Shown one piece after another: positions 25,301 to 36,534 of a stretch of DNA of 64,000 nucleotides. The notes under the pieces are model-generated. The model made no database searches. It was not told the DNA's origin and saw only the letters and a program-made list of their open reading frames with translations. This DNA comes from Apostichopus japonicus. Its lineage: Eukaryota > Echinodermata > Holothuroidea > Aspidochirotida > Stichopodidae. How positions within the stretch are numbered: position 1 is the stretch's first letter; each line of letters starts with the position of its first letter. The translations under genes and the position numbers were made by a program. Where the stretch lies: the NCBI RefSeq assembly GCF_037975245.1, contig NC_092575.1, positions 13,009,001-13,073,000 of the forward strand. Reading direction: 5' to 3'.

Positions 25301-28300
25301 AAAACATCGCATGAAAAATTTGTGAGACACATTTTTTTCACGAGTAAACAGATGGATTAAACAAGTCACATTTTAGGGATGACTATTAAGTGATTGTAAC
25401 CACATAATCTCTTTTAGCTTTATGCAGATACGGTCAGATCTGTTATAAAGGTTACCAAGATTGATCAGTGGTTAATCAGTGAAAAATATAGCTTCAAAGA
25501 TAAATATGACAGGCAGTGCATGGAATTTGTCAACAATCAATGCCAACTAAGAATTATACAATACTGTTTTTTGGGGGAGAGGGGGGGGGGGGTTGATGGG
25601 GTGGGAGGAGGGAAGGGGGTAAAATACAGGGATATGATATGACATCACTTTTTGCAGCTGCTAAGTATGAATTAGTCACCTGTCATTTCTTTAGATATGT
25701 TTGTATTCCTGTTAACTTGTTTTAAGTATAATAAAATATTGTGAAAAGAAATGGAATATTCAAACATGGGGAGTACTCAAATCTGGGCATTTTGATGTTT
25801 TAAACTGTGTTACAATGAGGCACATGTTGTACTATAAGTGTATCAGTGCTGCTATAGTGTTAAAGCTATTTGACCAGATCATTGGATGAGATTAAATTAT
25901 AAATTATGGCATATGTTTACTTAAACTTAAAGAGATAACTAGATATTTTAAAATAAAATTCATTAAAGATGTACTGTTTATATAAATATAACTATGTGTA
26001 GAATACTTTATTTCTACTATTTATATTTTCCCAATTTTTTTCTCTTTTTTTTCTTTAAGATTTAGCTATTTTTTTTTCTCTCTTCCTTACAATCAGTCGG
26101 AGTACAGTTTATGTAATCCATATCAGGATTAGACACTGCTCTTGTGTGTGTCACAGTTCACATGGCTGGTCGATCAAACAGTACAAACAACAGAAGTACA
26201 CATCACATTTGCACATATTGTCCTCTTGCTCATCAGTTTCATACATTTAGTGACTGATTTCTGATTCAGCTTTGTAGCCATATTTAAAATGCCAAGGATA
26301 TCAGCAATATTATTATTTACTTTCCCATTTCATGACTATGTCCCACCTACAATTTTAACTTAGGTGATGTGCACCTAGATGGAGTGTTTATTTGGCTTAT
26401 TGAGGGTTACCATTTCAGAGGCTGAGGAAGTAGCTAACTGTGAATTAATGCTATTGGTCTGGTTTGATTGATATGTAACAAACAAATGAATTTTCCTTCT
26501 AAAGGTCTTTTATCCTGTTAAGATCAAACTCTTAGTCTTTTCAAAACTGTGTATATTTACATTCACCTGTTTTCTTGTGGGGTTTTTTCCTGATACAAAG
26601 AAGGGCATTCTCGAAATATTCCCAAATGTGAACCTAAAACAGGCCAGCATACTACTTTATGGACATTATTTAGCATAGAGTTTCAAAGCTTACCCTAATT
26701 GTGTGACTGAACTGAATGCATTTTTACAGTGGTCTTAAAGTGTCATTATTTACTCGTTTTCTTTGGTTCATACTTACAATCATGTTTCCATGATAGTTTC
26801 TTAGTGCTGTTCATTTCCTTTTCTTTTTGGGGGTGAAGGGGTGCAGGATTCTGCTTTTTTTTTTTTTTGCTTATGCTGCCATTTTCTGTATTCATTCTGT
26901 GAATGTTTTCTTCAGAGGAGCAGGGTGTGGCTCAAAGCAAACCACACAATGAAACCACAAAAGTATTCTCACATATTAGTGTTTGAGGAATCGAAACTTA
27001 ATTTCATGATTCAGGAAGCTTGATACATTTCCAATCAAAGTTCAATGATCTGTATAAGCCATGGAACTTTACAAAGATACCTAATCAAGATTCGTAATCT
27101 CTATTTTGACAGGTTCGTAAATCTGAATTATTACAAACAGTGATTAATAGTTAAAAATTTGTATAATCATCAGAGCTAAAAAAAATTACCCACAAACCTA
27201 TAGCTTTGTACATAGTGGACATACTATTGATCACACTTCACGCATGTACATTCCAAACATTTTACCAATGCTGTGCATTGCCATTTATGTAGTTATTTCT
27301 CTCTACTGATACTTACATTACCCCCTCCAATCCACTACCACCCCCTTCCCCTTTAAGATAATGATCCACCAATTTCCATTCATTTTTGGCTGGTTGAGAG
27401 AAACATTCAATTATAAACAATGGCATTTACGTTCAACTCCAGACCCAGAGGGATTTGGTGAAAGAAAGTATTTCTAAATAGCTACTTAGGAAAGGTAGAC
27501 AAACTCATTAAAATTAAAGCAAAATTTAAGAAAAACAGTGACTGAGTTTTCTTTTGCAAATGTATCAAGCTTCCTTAAAGTCAAAGGTGTTTGCTCCAGT
27601 CAGAAAAGTGAGTATTTGTCTGAAAACAGACAAGATTTGAAATAAACTTATATCATTGTTTGTTGTTTTTTCCTGTTTCTTTCCTCATGGTATCTACTCA
27701 TTCTTTTTTCCTCCTTTTTTTTGTATTCATTGTTAAGTACACACTATCAATCACTAAGGGAAATAGATTGGTCAATTCGTGGTATGCGTTCATATCTGCA
27801 TCAATAGAGGTGGACGCAATACCCGAATGGTCTGCATACCTGGTGCTTGATTACAATATTGTGAATGTAACATACGCTTTACAATGCTCTTTCATAAACA
27901 TTCCTTTTTTTTTCTCCTCCCCAAGCTGTATCTATATTTATAACTGTGCATATTTATAACATTTTTTAAATGAAACTCTCACCAATTCCATTGTAACTTA
28001 AATAAAAAAAACGACATATTTTCCAACCATTTTGTAGATGTTAAATAATATTATCTGTCACTTTAACTTAATAACCTGTTTCGTTATATGAGAATTTCAT
28101 AGATAAATATGTTAACCCTTATTTCATTTGAAAGACAATGTAAATAGTCAGAAGGCAGATTGTATAACAATAAAACTATGAACTATAAACTGATTCTATG
28201 AGTTATTTAACTTTCTGTTCTACCTTGTCACTTCACCCCCCCCCCCCCACATTCACACTTCCCTCCCATTCTGTAAGTGATAATTACCATTCACTGCATT

Positions 28301-28350
28301 TTATACTGAGAAATACTTTCCCCCCCCCCCAGGCTTTCTGAGTATATACA
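22388..28350 (+). other. RIMBP 3'UTR and following AT-rich spacer
   Basis: About 6 kb with no recognisable coding region and no recognisable transposon. AATAAA hexamers occur at 22899, near 23290, 23642, 25728 and 28169, so the transcript end cannot be fixed from sequence. G/C homopolymers occur near 25573-25595, 28235-28250 and 28320-28331. Confidence 0.5.
22899..22904 (+). terminator. First candidate poly(A) signal of RIMBP
   Basis: AATAAA lies 512 bases after the stop codon and is followed by a T/G-containing stretch. It is the nearest canonical hexamer; later ones could be used instead. Confidence 0.4.
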
Positions 28351-28366
28351 GAAGCTTCAACTAGCA

Positions 28367-28705
28367 CAAGGGCGTAGGAACCGCGGGGGCTGGGGGCGCC
28401 AGCCCCCCCAGTGAAAAATGTTGAGGGGCGGAAGTATCATTCCGCCCCCCGCTTCGCAAGTCCGAAAACCCCTTTTTCATTTCCAAATGAGATAAAAAAT
28501 CTCATTTGGAGCACCAAATTGCATCTAAGGCCAGGTGAAAATACAAAATTAAGTTTACAAAATGGAGTGCGTGTTGAAGTGTGCTATATTGCACCAAATT
28601 GCATCTGAGGCCACCTGGAAATGCAAAAATTAGACCCCTCCCCCAGGCCGGCCATCAGTCTTCAGCCCCCCCCTCCCCACTCAAAAGTGCCTTCCTACGC
28701 CACTG
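28367..28705. mobile_element. hAT-like MITE, copy 1 (339 bp), left border of composite block
   Basis: It starts CAAGGGCGTAGGAA and ends TTCCTACGCCACTG, so the inverted termini share GGCGTAGGAA. G-rich and C-rich patches lie inside each end. AACTAGCA (28359-28366) precedes it directly. The base after its right end (GTTTTAGC) does not repeat that octamer. The interior holds two copies of an ACCAAATTGCATCT motif. Confidence 0.8.
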
Positions 28706-28904
28706 GTTTTAGCCTCCATTGGTCGAGATCCGTGCCATGAGAGACTTGGAGTGGTTGTTGAACCGCTGTTCATATGGGCCTCCTTGGGGGGCCTTCCTCA
28801 AGCTATACTATATAACAAAGCACTTCCATCGAGGCCACCTGCTACACACGCTTTTTAACAGATACACAGTGAAATTCTATCATAAAATCCCATAATTCAA
28901 AGAT

Positions 28905-29329
28905 CACTTGGCACACCAGCAATTCAAACTCATCTAGATCATGCAACTGCACATCAACGGAAAATTGCCCCTACAAGGAAATGTTTAACCAGCTCTATAG
29001 TGTATAAAGCCCAAGTCACATCGGACTCAGAATCCAAGTCTCATATCGGCATTTCATGAGGCCCATTTAAACAGCGGTTCAACAACCACACAAAATATGT
29101 CAGACATGAAAAGTACCAAAAAGAAACAGAACTGTCAAAGTACGTATTTAACCTGAGAAGAAGGGGAATAAGCCACAACATAAGCTGGAAAATAGTAAAA
29201 GAATCAAACACATACAAGCGTGAATCGGGACGATTCAACCTCTGCATGGACTAAAAGCTGGCAATCCTACGCGCCAAAGACAAAATAAACAAAAATATCA
29301 GGGCTCATCTCAAAATGTCGCCACCGTAA
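28905..29329 (+). pseudogene. Penelope-like element, decayed GIY-YIG endonuclease region
   Basis: Translation with frameshifts gives the C-terminal part of a Penelope-like element ORF: a Cys-rich CNCTSTENCP, IVYKAQVTSDSESKSHIGI (the degraded GIY...YIG core), FKQRFNNHTKYVRHEKYQKE, ELSKYVFNLRRRGI, NISWKIVKESNTYKRESGRF, NLCM, and LAILRAKDKINKN before a TAA at 29327. At least one frameshift and an internal stop make it non-functional. An inverted copy of the FKQRFNNH-coding DNA lies upstream at about 28750-28785. Confidence 0.8.
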
Positions 29330-29365
29330 CAAACCACCTGACCGCGCCAGCAAGAAATAAGAACA

Positions 29366-29470
29366 TGCGACCGTTTACGTTCAGTTGTCTGATGGTTGCC
29401 GTGAGGCGTGAAACTCGAGTAACCAAACGCTGTAAATTACAGTATATGTGCACTATATATTATATAGTAT
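29366..29470 (+). ncRNA. Hammerhead-ribozyme-like motif of a Penelope-like element, copy A
   Basis: Downstream of the endonuclease remnant. The core has CTGATGG at 29389-29395, a small hairpin TGCC-GTGA-GGCG and GAAAC at 29410-29414, then the short self-complementary ACTCGAGT and a downstream AAACG. That AAACG can pair with CGTTT upstream of the core (distal stem I). Penelope-like elements are known to carry hammerhead motifs. The base after CTGATG is G where A is expected, so activity is doubtful. Confidence 0.5.
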
Positions 29471-29700
<230 letters not shown>

Positions 29701-29797
29701 ATATATATATAGTATATATACATATACATACATATATATATATATGTATACAGGTGCGTATCCGGGGGGGGGGCGTTGGGGGCGCGCGCCCCCCGGG

Positions 29798-29945
29798 TAT
29801 GAAAAAGAGAAGAGAAAAAAAAAGAGAAGAAAAAAGGAAAAAAGAGGGGGAAAAGAGGAGGAGGAGAGGAAGGAAGGGAAAAGAAAAAGAAGAAAGAGAG
29901 AAAAAGGAGAAAAAGAGGGAGTAAAAGCAAAACGCGAAGACACCG
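29798..29945. repeat. Polypurine (GA-rich) tract
   Basis: About 150 bases of almost only A and G on the plus strand (AAAAAGAGAAGAG-like, with GGAGGAGGAG patches). Open frames through it on both strands are low-complexity artefacts. Confidence 0.9.
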
Positions 29946-30189
29946 GGAAGAGAAAGAGGAACAGTGACATCATTACAGCGCTGCAGGGTAGCCAGTGACG
30001 GATCAATGATTTCGTAAAAGTGTGACTCACCCTACCCCTTACACCGACAACTCCCGTTTCCATTTTCCTCTCTCACTAATGATCTATATATATACTATAT
30101 ATGGTCTATCATAACGCGTGTGTAGAATTGTGCTATGAAACCAACTGTGGCTGGTCTCGAACTCGATCGTGTCGTCGGGGAACATGACG

Positions 30190-30443
30190 CATTTTGGGAT
30201 GGGGGCGACCGCCCGCCACCCCCGATTCAGCATTTTTTTAAATGATATCGCTAAGTAATTTCAAAATAGAAAGTGCTTAGAGGCAACTTACAAGGCCTGG
30301 GAAGTGTCATTTCCAGCGATCTGGGAGGCATTTTCGGCCAAAATTTTCTTGTACGCTTCGCGCCAACCTATGGTGGCGCTACGCTTAGATAATTTGCCTA
30401 CAGGCTTCGCCCCTCCCTTGGCAAATTCCTCGCTACGCGCCTG
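30190..30443 (-). mobile_element. hAT-like MITE fragment, same family as 32729-33004
   Basis: In reverse orientation it shares the right end GGCAAATTCCTCGCTACGCGCCTG-type terminus, TGGTGGCGCTACGCTTAGATA, AAAATTTTCTTGTACGCTTCG and GATATCGCTAA with the intact copy. The other terminus is missing, so it is truncated. Confidence 0.7.
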
Positions 30444-30799
30444 TTCGAATTTGTAACGCAAACAGCAGATATCACATCATATCAGTGAGCATGAAAATGG
30501 CGTTCCAGGATGAAAAGCCTCAAAACTGTCCGACTTGCCTGAAAAAATAACCAAAAATTTTCTCGCGCTTCGCGCGCGTTCAACGTGTTCATGTCAATAT
30601 CATATAAGCAAGCATCGGTTATTACATCGCATGCCATCATGTACCGTACGGTCCGTTCAAATTGCGCAGTTTTACCGCGGGATGCTAATGTAAACAACGA
30701 CATGTCTCATGTAGATGTATAAAAAGCATGGAGGTCCAATTATGTCAAAACTCTCTTTTACATTAGTAATGGCGAATTAGGGCCTGCACCCCCGCCGCG

Positions 30800-31181
30800 C
30801 AGTGGCGGAGCGTCCGTATGGTCAGGGGGCGGATGCCCCCCCCCCCTGACGGACTCAAATGGACTGCTGGCGCCTTTTTCAGCTCTTTACCACTTTTTAC
30901 TTATTCTAGATTATTGACTTTTTTTATTGCGCTCTCATCTACTTATTGACATTTGTCACATTTTGTTGGTGTAATTTGGCGATGACACCTTATTCTTCGT
31001 TTATCTGCAAATTAACCAGGCCCGGAAAGGGTCATTTCCGGCGATCTAGGGAGTATCTTTACTCAAAAATTTTCTGTACGCTACGCGCCAACCAGTGGTG
31101 GCGCTCCGCTTAGATAGTGTCGAAAGCGCCCCTACAGACCATTCTCGCCACTCCTGACCAATACCCCTAGCTCCGCCACTG
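30800..31181. mobile_element. hAT-like MITE with CAGTGGCGGAGC ends (382 bp)
   Basis: It begins CAGTGGCGGAGCGTCC and ends GCTCCGCCACTG. Flanks are CCGCCGCG (30792-30799) and GCGCCGCG (31182-31189), a 7/8 match at the expected 8-bp spacing for hAT elements. The interior carries the TGGTGGCGCTCCGCTTAGATAG motif shared with the neighbouring family. No coding capacity. Confidence 0.75.
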
Positions 31182-31887
31182 GCGCCGCGCCTCCTACGCC
31201 TATGTGTGTAGTGTTCGGTTTCGGAAATATCTGCTATTTTTTCATTTCCTTCAACCAAGTTTTATAATAGCCGTTATAACAGGTTTTAATATTTGTACAC
31301 CAATAAATTAACTGTGTCTGAATTTTAGAAAATTTCTGACCAACATTCTACATCACACTTCCCTCTACTCGTGCAATTTTGACCGGTCTGTTAGGGGTTG
31401 AAGGAAGTTTTTTCTATATTGGTTGTCCATAGATGAAATTTTGTACAACATTATGGGTATGTTTTGAAGTGAGTTTATTCACGAGAAATGTGAATTTACA
31501 AATTCTGAACAAATATTGGGCTTAAAACCTTGAAAAGTGGGGCTGACGGGTATTGTGGGCCGCGACGTAGAATCACCTACAAAAGCAAAGACCCACAGGA
31601 GATGCGATCAGGTCGAACATGATGTGTGCCGGGTTGACAATCTTCAAAAAGGTTATGGATGGAAAAAAAAAACTATTAGGAAATACTTGGTTCTCAGGCA
31701 AAAAGTGTACATCTGGTTGGTCATTTCAAGCCCGAGAAGTGCCGTTTCCGGTGATCTGGGGGGTTTCAAAACAAGAAATTTTCTTGTACGCTGCGCGCCA
31801 ACCGATGGTGGCGCTCCGCTTAGATAGTAATTCGCGCCCCCCGGGTTAGAAAATCCTGGATACGCGCCTGGTATATATATATATATA

Positions 31888-32150
31888 TATCCTGGAGGAT
31901 GTCTCGCAAGCGATATAATCTACAAAGCAAAGGTCAAGAGACAGCCGTATATATCGATCTGACTAGTGGAAGCTTCAAGGCAAGGTATAAAACAACCACA
32001 CCAAATCGTTCCTCAACGAGCGTTACCAAAAGAAACTTGAGCTCTCAAAGCATATTTGGGACAAAAGCCACAACGTAATCAACAATTGTAGCGAGATTGT
32101 ATCTACATGTCGTCATGGCAAACGGTTTTTCTTTATATTTTTTCTTTCTT
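31888..32150 (+). pseudogene. Second Penelope-like GIY-YIG fragment
   Basis: With frameshifts the DNA encodes IIYKAKVKRQ, LTSGSFKARY, then a stretch recognisable as the SFLNERYQKKLELSKHIW part of the domain, and a downstream NNCSEIVSTCRHGKRF-like end. It is more distant from the copy at 28905 than a simple duplication would be, so it represents another family member or another part of a rearranged insertion. Confidence 0.65.
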
Positions 32151-32392
32151 TTTTTTTTGTTCCTCCCAAAGTTTTCACATCGGAAGATTTGTTCTATGAC
32201 TGATTTTATTTATTTCTCTCCGGAAATACCAAAAATATAAGACGACATCAATTATAATCTATCGATCGAGGTACCTTGTCTATTCAAAGTTCAAGTTTAC
32301 ATTAATAAAGGAAACACTTATTGATTTCCAGTGTTTAAGGACGATGATTTCTTGCCCTTTTTGAGTTGAATACAACATAACAGGTCTGGTTG

Positions 32393-32527
32393 CAAGGGCG
32401 TAGGAACCGGGGGGGCTGGGGGGCACCAGCCCCCCCCCCCAGTGAAAAATATGGAGGGGCGGAAGTATCATTTCCATCAGTCTTCAGCCCCCCCCCCCCC
32501 ACTCAAAAGTACCTTCCTACGCCACTG
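32393..32527. mobile_element. hAT-like MITE, copy 2 (135 bp), right border of composite block
   Basis: Same termini as copy 1 (CAAGGGCGTAGGAA ... TTCCTACGCCACTG), also sharing AGTGAAAAATNTGGAGGGGCGG-like sequence and CATCAGTCTTCAGCC. It is an internally deleted relative. AACTAGCA follows directly (32528-32535) and matches the octamer before copy 1; its own left flank (TCTGGTTG) does not. Confidence 0.8.
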
Positions 32528-32728
32528 AACTAGCATATCCTACCCATCATATGACAGCTGAAGGCTTGGCCTATCCTGGCACCAGCCCAGATGATAGGGC
32601 AGCTGGATGCTACAGCCACGAGGCCCGAAGTCGACAAGTATGGAAAAAAGAATAACTTTTGTATTATCCTTCTCATAATAAAAATAAAGAGGCCCACTGT
32701 GATAACTATCACCACGGCTAGATCTGAC

Positions 32729-33004
32729 CAGGTGCGTAGCCAGGAATTTGCCAAGGGAGGGTCGAAACTGTAGATTCGGCATTGCAAACTATCTAAGCGT
32801 AGCGCCGCCATAGCTGGCGCGAAGCGTACAAGAAAATTTTGGCTGAAAATGCCTCCCAGATCGCTGGAAATGGCACTTCCCAGGCCTTGTAAGTTGCATC
32901 TTAGCATTTTCTCTTTTAGCGATATCATAAAAACCTTAGAAAAAAAAATATATGCTCAAGGGGGGGGGGGCTGCCCCCTTCGTCCCCCCTTGGCTACGCG
33001 CCTG
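32729..33004. mobile_element. Intact hAT-like MITE with perfect 8-bp target duplication (276 bp)
   Basis: The termini are CAGGTGCGTAGCCAGG and the reverse complement of CAGGCGCGTAGCCAAGG. The octamer GATCTGAC lies on both sides (32721-32728 and 33005-33012). An 8-bp duplication with CAGG ends is diagnostic for hAT-type transposition. No open frame of note. Related fragments lie at 30190-30443 and about 31720-31870. Confidence 0.9.
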
Positions 33005-33051
33005 GATCTGACTCTCCATACAATAGCGTGGCACTTGCAAATTGCCACATT

Positions 33052-33277
33052 AAAGGCACTGAAGACTCGCCCCAAACCGTGTGCCGCGCCCTGAAAAGTT
33101 AACTTTCCGTTGCTTGTAAGTGAAGTTTTCTTCTTGTCGCTACAAAATGCAGACAGTAATGAAACCTGATGTAATCTTTTATTTAGACCTGAGATGTCCA
33201 TCGCTGCTACAGTTACACCTCATTCGAATCTAGGTCAGATTACCGGCATGAGGCGTTTCTTTGTGCGCGAATCCTTT
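33052..33277 (+). repeat. Left arm of a large inverted repeat
   Basis: AAAGGCACTGAAGACTCG through GGCATGAGGCGTTTCTTTGTGC is repeated in inverse orientation at 36186-36534. Shared stretches include AAGTTAACTTTC, CTTCTTGT, GCTACAAAATGCAGACAGTA, GACCTGAGATGT and TTACACCTCATTCGAA. Confidence 0.85.
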
Positions 33278-36185
33278 AAGACCAACAATTGTGTGTAAGT
33301 GGACGGTCGCTCCGTTTTGCGCGGGAACCGATGAAACGCACAGAAGTCATGCCTCACTCACTGTGAGTGTACAAACTAGGAAACTATACACAGGAGCAAT
33401 AACAACAAAGCATGACTAAAAATAATAAAAAGAAGAAAACTGAGTATTACTACGATTATACCAGGTTTGCTTTAAACATTTCAGATAGGCCTACAATTGT
33501 TTTCCTTCAAAGTTTGGTGCTATTTTGCCAACGCATCTGGTAACAGCAGAGTGAATGATGACGTCACGATAACTGCGCTTTTTTTCTTCTTCTCCTTCTT
33601 TTTTGAATATTTAGCTCACTTGTTCACAGAGGAAAGTAACATTTCTGCAAAAGCAAATATATCACACAAAGTTCACACACACAATATATCACACAAAGGT
33701 ATCACATTTCAAAGATAGACCAACAAGAAGATTATCAACGGAAGTAACATTTGCCACTATTTTATTGTATCACATACCACTTATTAAGATTCACTTCCCT
33801 AATCAAGTGTTTATAGCCAGTCAAAATATGTTACATGCAGTCTATATCGATACATCATGTATGGAAATGTACTAATTAGTTTTCAAAAAAACTTGATATG
33901 TATGGTTCTCTCCAAATGATTGCCAGATACTTAATTATAACCTACACGGCGTGTGTATAAAATGATGGGAAATTCGGTGTTTACAGCACAGAGCCGAACT
34001 GACCGTTCTTGCTTTTTGAAACCCATTTCGGGAAACGACGTAAAGGATAATTGCGACTTCAGTAGAGTAACTTTCAGTAGAGTTGGTCTTTTTTTCGCTA
34101 AGTTAGAACTTAGATTATAAGCTTATATTACAACTTGTTTGTATGGAGAGGATAGTATAAAGAATTTCACAGGAGTAAAAACTTGTGGGAGGCGCCGAGA
34201 CTCGTTTAAAGAATATGGACATAGAATGACCGTGTACACATTCTCGATTTATTGCTCCGTTATAATTAGAGAGTTTTTTATTAATTTAAATTAAAAGGCG
34301 CCTGTAGTGAGCGTATAATTGGTTTAACTCTTTGCCCACCCCCCCCCCTTTCCCAGCCGGCGTAACACAAGTGGACGTTTGAGGGTGTGAGACCCCGAGC
34401 CAACAAAAAGTAGTGCATCATGCAGCACATTGCATACAATAGTGACGGTTTCAAAATTTCATCAAGAATTTGTCGGAATTGGATTTCAAAGCGCTGTTCT
34501 CGTTCTCTCGTTTATTCTCTTCGCTCGTTTGAGGTGGCCATCTGCAATTCTTGGTCCCTTACCCAAGAATCGTTACGTCGTCCCCCTCCCCTCCCCTTTC
34601 CCCATTTAAAACCACTCGGGGGATTCCTTGCGGACTTGTCCGACTGACCATTTACCAGCCTTGATTTATTGGACAAACGGAACCAATTGGAGTAAAAAAT
34701 AGTCAAGGTGCTGTCAAAATATGTCAAGATCTTTTTCTGCAATGCTGAAAATTGTTGAAATGATGGCATTCATCATTTTGTTGCAAAATGTTAAATTAAC
34801 GAGACTTATTATTGTATGCGATCAATTTATAATATTGCAGCACAATGTTGAATTCCTCACCTATCAGGCTCCAGGAAAATGTCTTCTATTTTTACAAAAA
34901 AAAAGATCCTAACATTTTGAAGTCACCGACGGTTGCGAAACACATGCCTATAATGTTAGCTCATCTCAAGATATTAAGGGACCTACGGTCACCTACCCCG
35001 TTAGAGTAATATAGACGATACCACAAATATGAGGGGGTACTGCGAAACATGAGATTTATATTATGGTCACAGAAGAACCAATTTTCCCCTTTTGTGAGTT
35101 TGTAACTTACTTGAGTTTGACAATTTTAACGTTCAGTAAAAACAATGGTGCAAATTAATATTTGTTGTACTAATGCTCTACATAATTAATACCCCATATA
35201 CCATACATAATTAATTAGTCCCCCCATTTTCTCTTGGTTGCCTCGATGAAGCTTGAAATATGGCGCGAGGGTAGCGCATTCTCGTATACAGTAAGTACAG
35301 TATACGCGCGTACCGGGTAAGGCCACGGAAAGTCCCGCACACGATACGTACAATAACAAATGCACTGCCTAAATGTACATGTAACGTTAGTAACATTAGG
35401 CCAACTGTACAATGTGACTTGTGAGTCAGAAAGATACCGGCAGACTATTTAAAATAACTTACTATGTTAATACCTCATTGAGCCAGCAGATAAAGTTAAT
35501 TAACTTTTAGCCTGTTTTATTTTCCTTTTGAAAATTCACAGCGGGTGAGTAACGATCTAACTTCGGCTAGGCCTAGGTGTTATGTCAAATACTAATTTAC
35601 AAGCCTATCGTACTTTCGTATTGCCTAGAACCTAGGTCGTAATCGTAAACTGTTTATTATTGCCACAGTTAGTTAACATAATACTTCTGCTTAATGTTAT
35701 GCCACGCCAACATGACGCCATAGTAATAGGTCTAGTCTTACACTTATCAATATTGGGCTCCGGTATTAAATTTTGGATAACGTTTACAAGGTCAAATCCA
35801 TTGTGGAATCCAAGCTCCAACTTTTCCAAGTGGGCCTAGGCTATAGGCTTAACTGCAGAATATCCAGCAACACAAAGCTCCACGCTATAGCTGGCTACAC
35901 CATCACCCAAACTAGGTAACCAAATTACCCTTCAGAAATTTCCCTTTCACAAAATGGCTCAATTAAAATAATTGATTATGCTGTAGCCGGCTGCACTGTT
36001 GCACAACCTAGGTAACCTACTGTAATTACCCTTCAGAAGTTTCCCTTTCCCAAAACAGCTAAATTAAAATCAGAATGAGAATCTGATTACGTTTAATAAT
36101 ATTTATCACAATCTAATTTTAGTTTGAATCTGGTCACATAGTAGTAATTATAAAAATGTAAAGAAGGGTTCATAAAGGGTGTGAA
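33278..36185. other. 2.9-kb interior of the inverted repeat
   Basis: AT-rich DNA with no recognisable coding region. It contains a two-copy repeat of about 101 bp at 35883-36070. Between 35270 and 35350 there is a locally CpG-richer patch. I see no transposase. Confidence 0.5.
35883..36070. repeat. Two-copy tandem repeat, about 101-bp unit
   Basis: CTAGGTAAC...ATTACCCTTCAGAA(A/G)TTTCCCTTTC...CTNAATTAAAAT occurs twice (TTCAG at 35931 and 36032), with several differences, so the duplication is older than the large arrays. Confidence 0.8.
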
Positions 36186-36534
36186 GACTCGTGCACAAAG
36201 AAACGTCTCATGCCGGTAGTCTGACCTAGTTTCGAATGAGGTGTAACAGAAGTGTTAGACACCACCATCGATCCCAGAAAATGCACACACAGCTTGCTAC
36301 CGTCGGTAATTAAACACTAGTGTACAGTCAATACATACAGCTACGGTCAATACCCACAACACAGTGTACATAGCAGCGATGAACATCTCAGGTCTAGATA
36401 AAAGATAACAAGGTATCACGTTTCATTACTGTCTGCATTTTGTAGCAACAAGAAGAAAACTTCACTTGCAAGCAACAGAAAGTTAACTTTTTCAGAGCGC
36501 GGCACGCGGTTTGGGACGAGTCTTCAATGCCTTT
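36186..36534 (-). repeat. Right arm of the large inverted repeat
   Basis: Reverse complement of 33052-33277, but with about 115 extra bases between the TTACACCTC part and the GACCTGAGATG part. Many substitutions separate the arms. The long minus-strand open frame 36394-36837 runs through this arm and is not a gene I can recognise. Confidence 0.85.

Larger units (their letters stand above)
29751..31870. mobile_element. 2.1-kb element with CAGGYGCGTATCC inverted ends, nested inserts
   Basis: The left end is CAGGTGCGTATCC and the right end is the reverse complement of CAGGCGCGTATCC (31858-31870). It lies in TA-repeat DNA, so a target duplication cannot be verified (TATGTATA versus GTATATAT). 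No transposase is recognisable. The interior has a polypurine tract, a minus-orientation hAT MITE remnant ending at 30443, a complete MITE at 30800-31181, and a right-end part (about 31720-31870) related to the other hAT MITEs. Confidence 0.55.
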
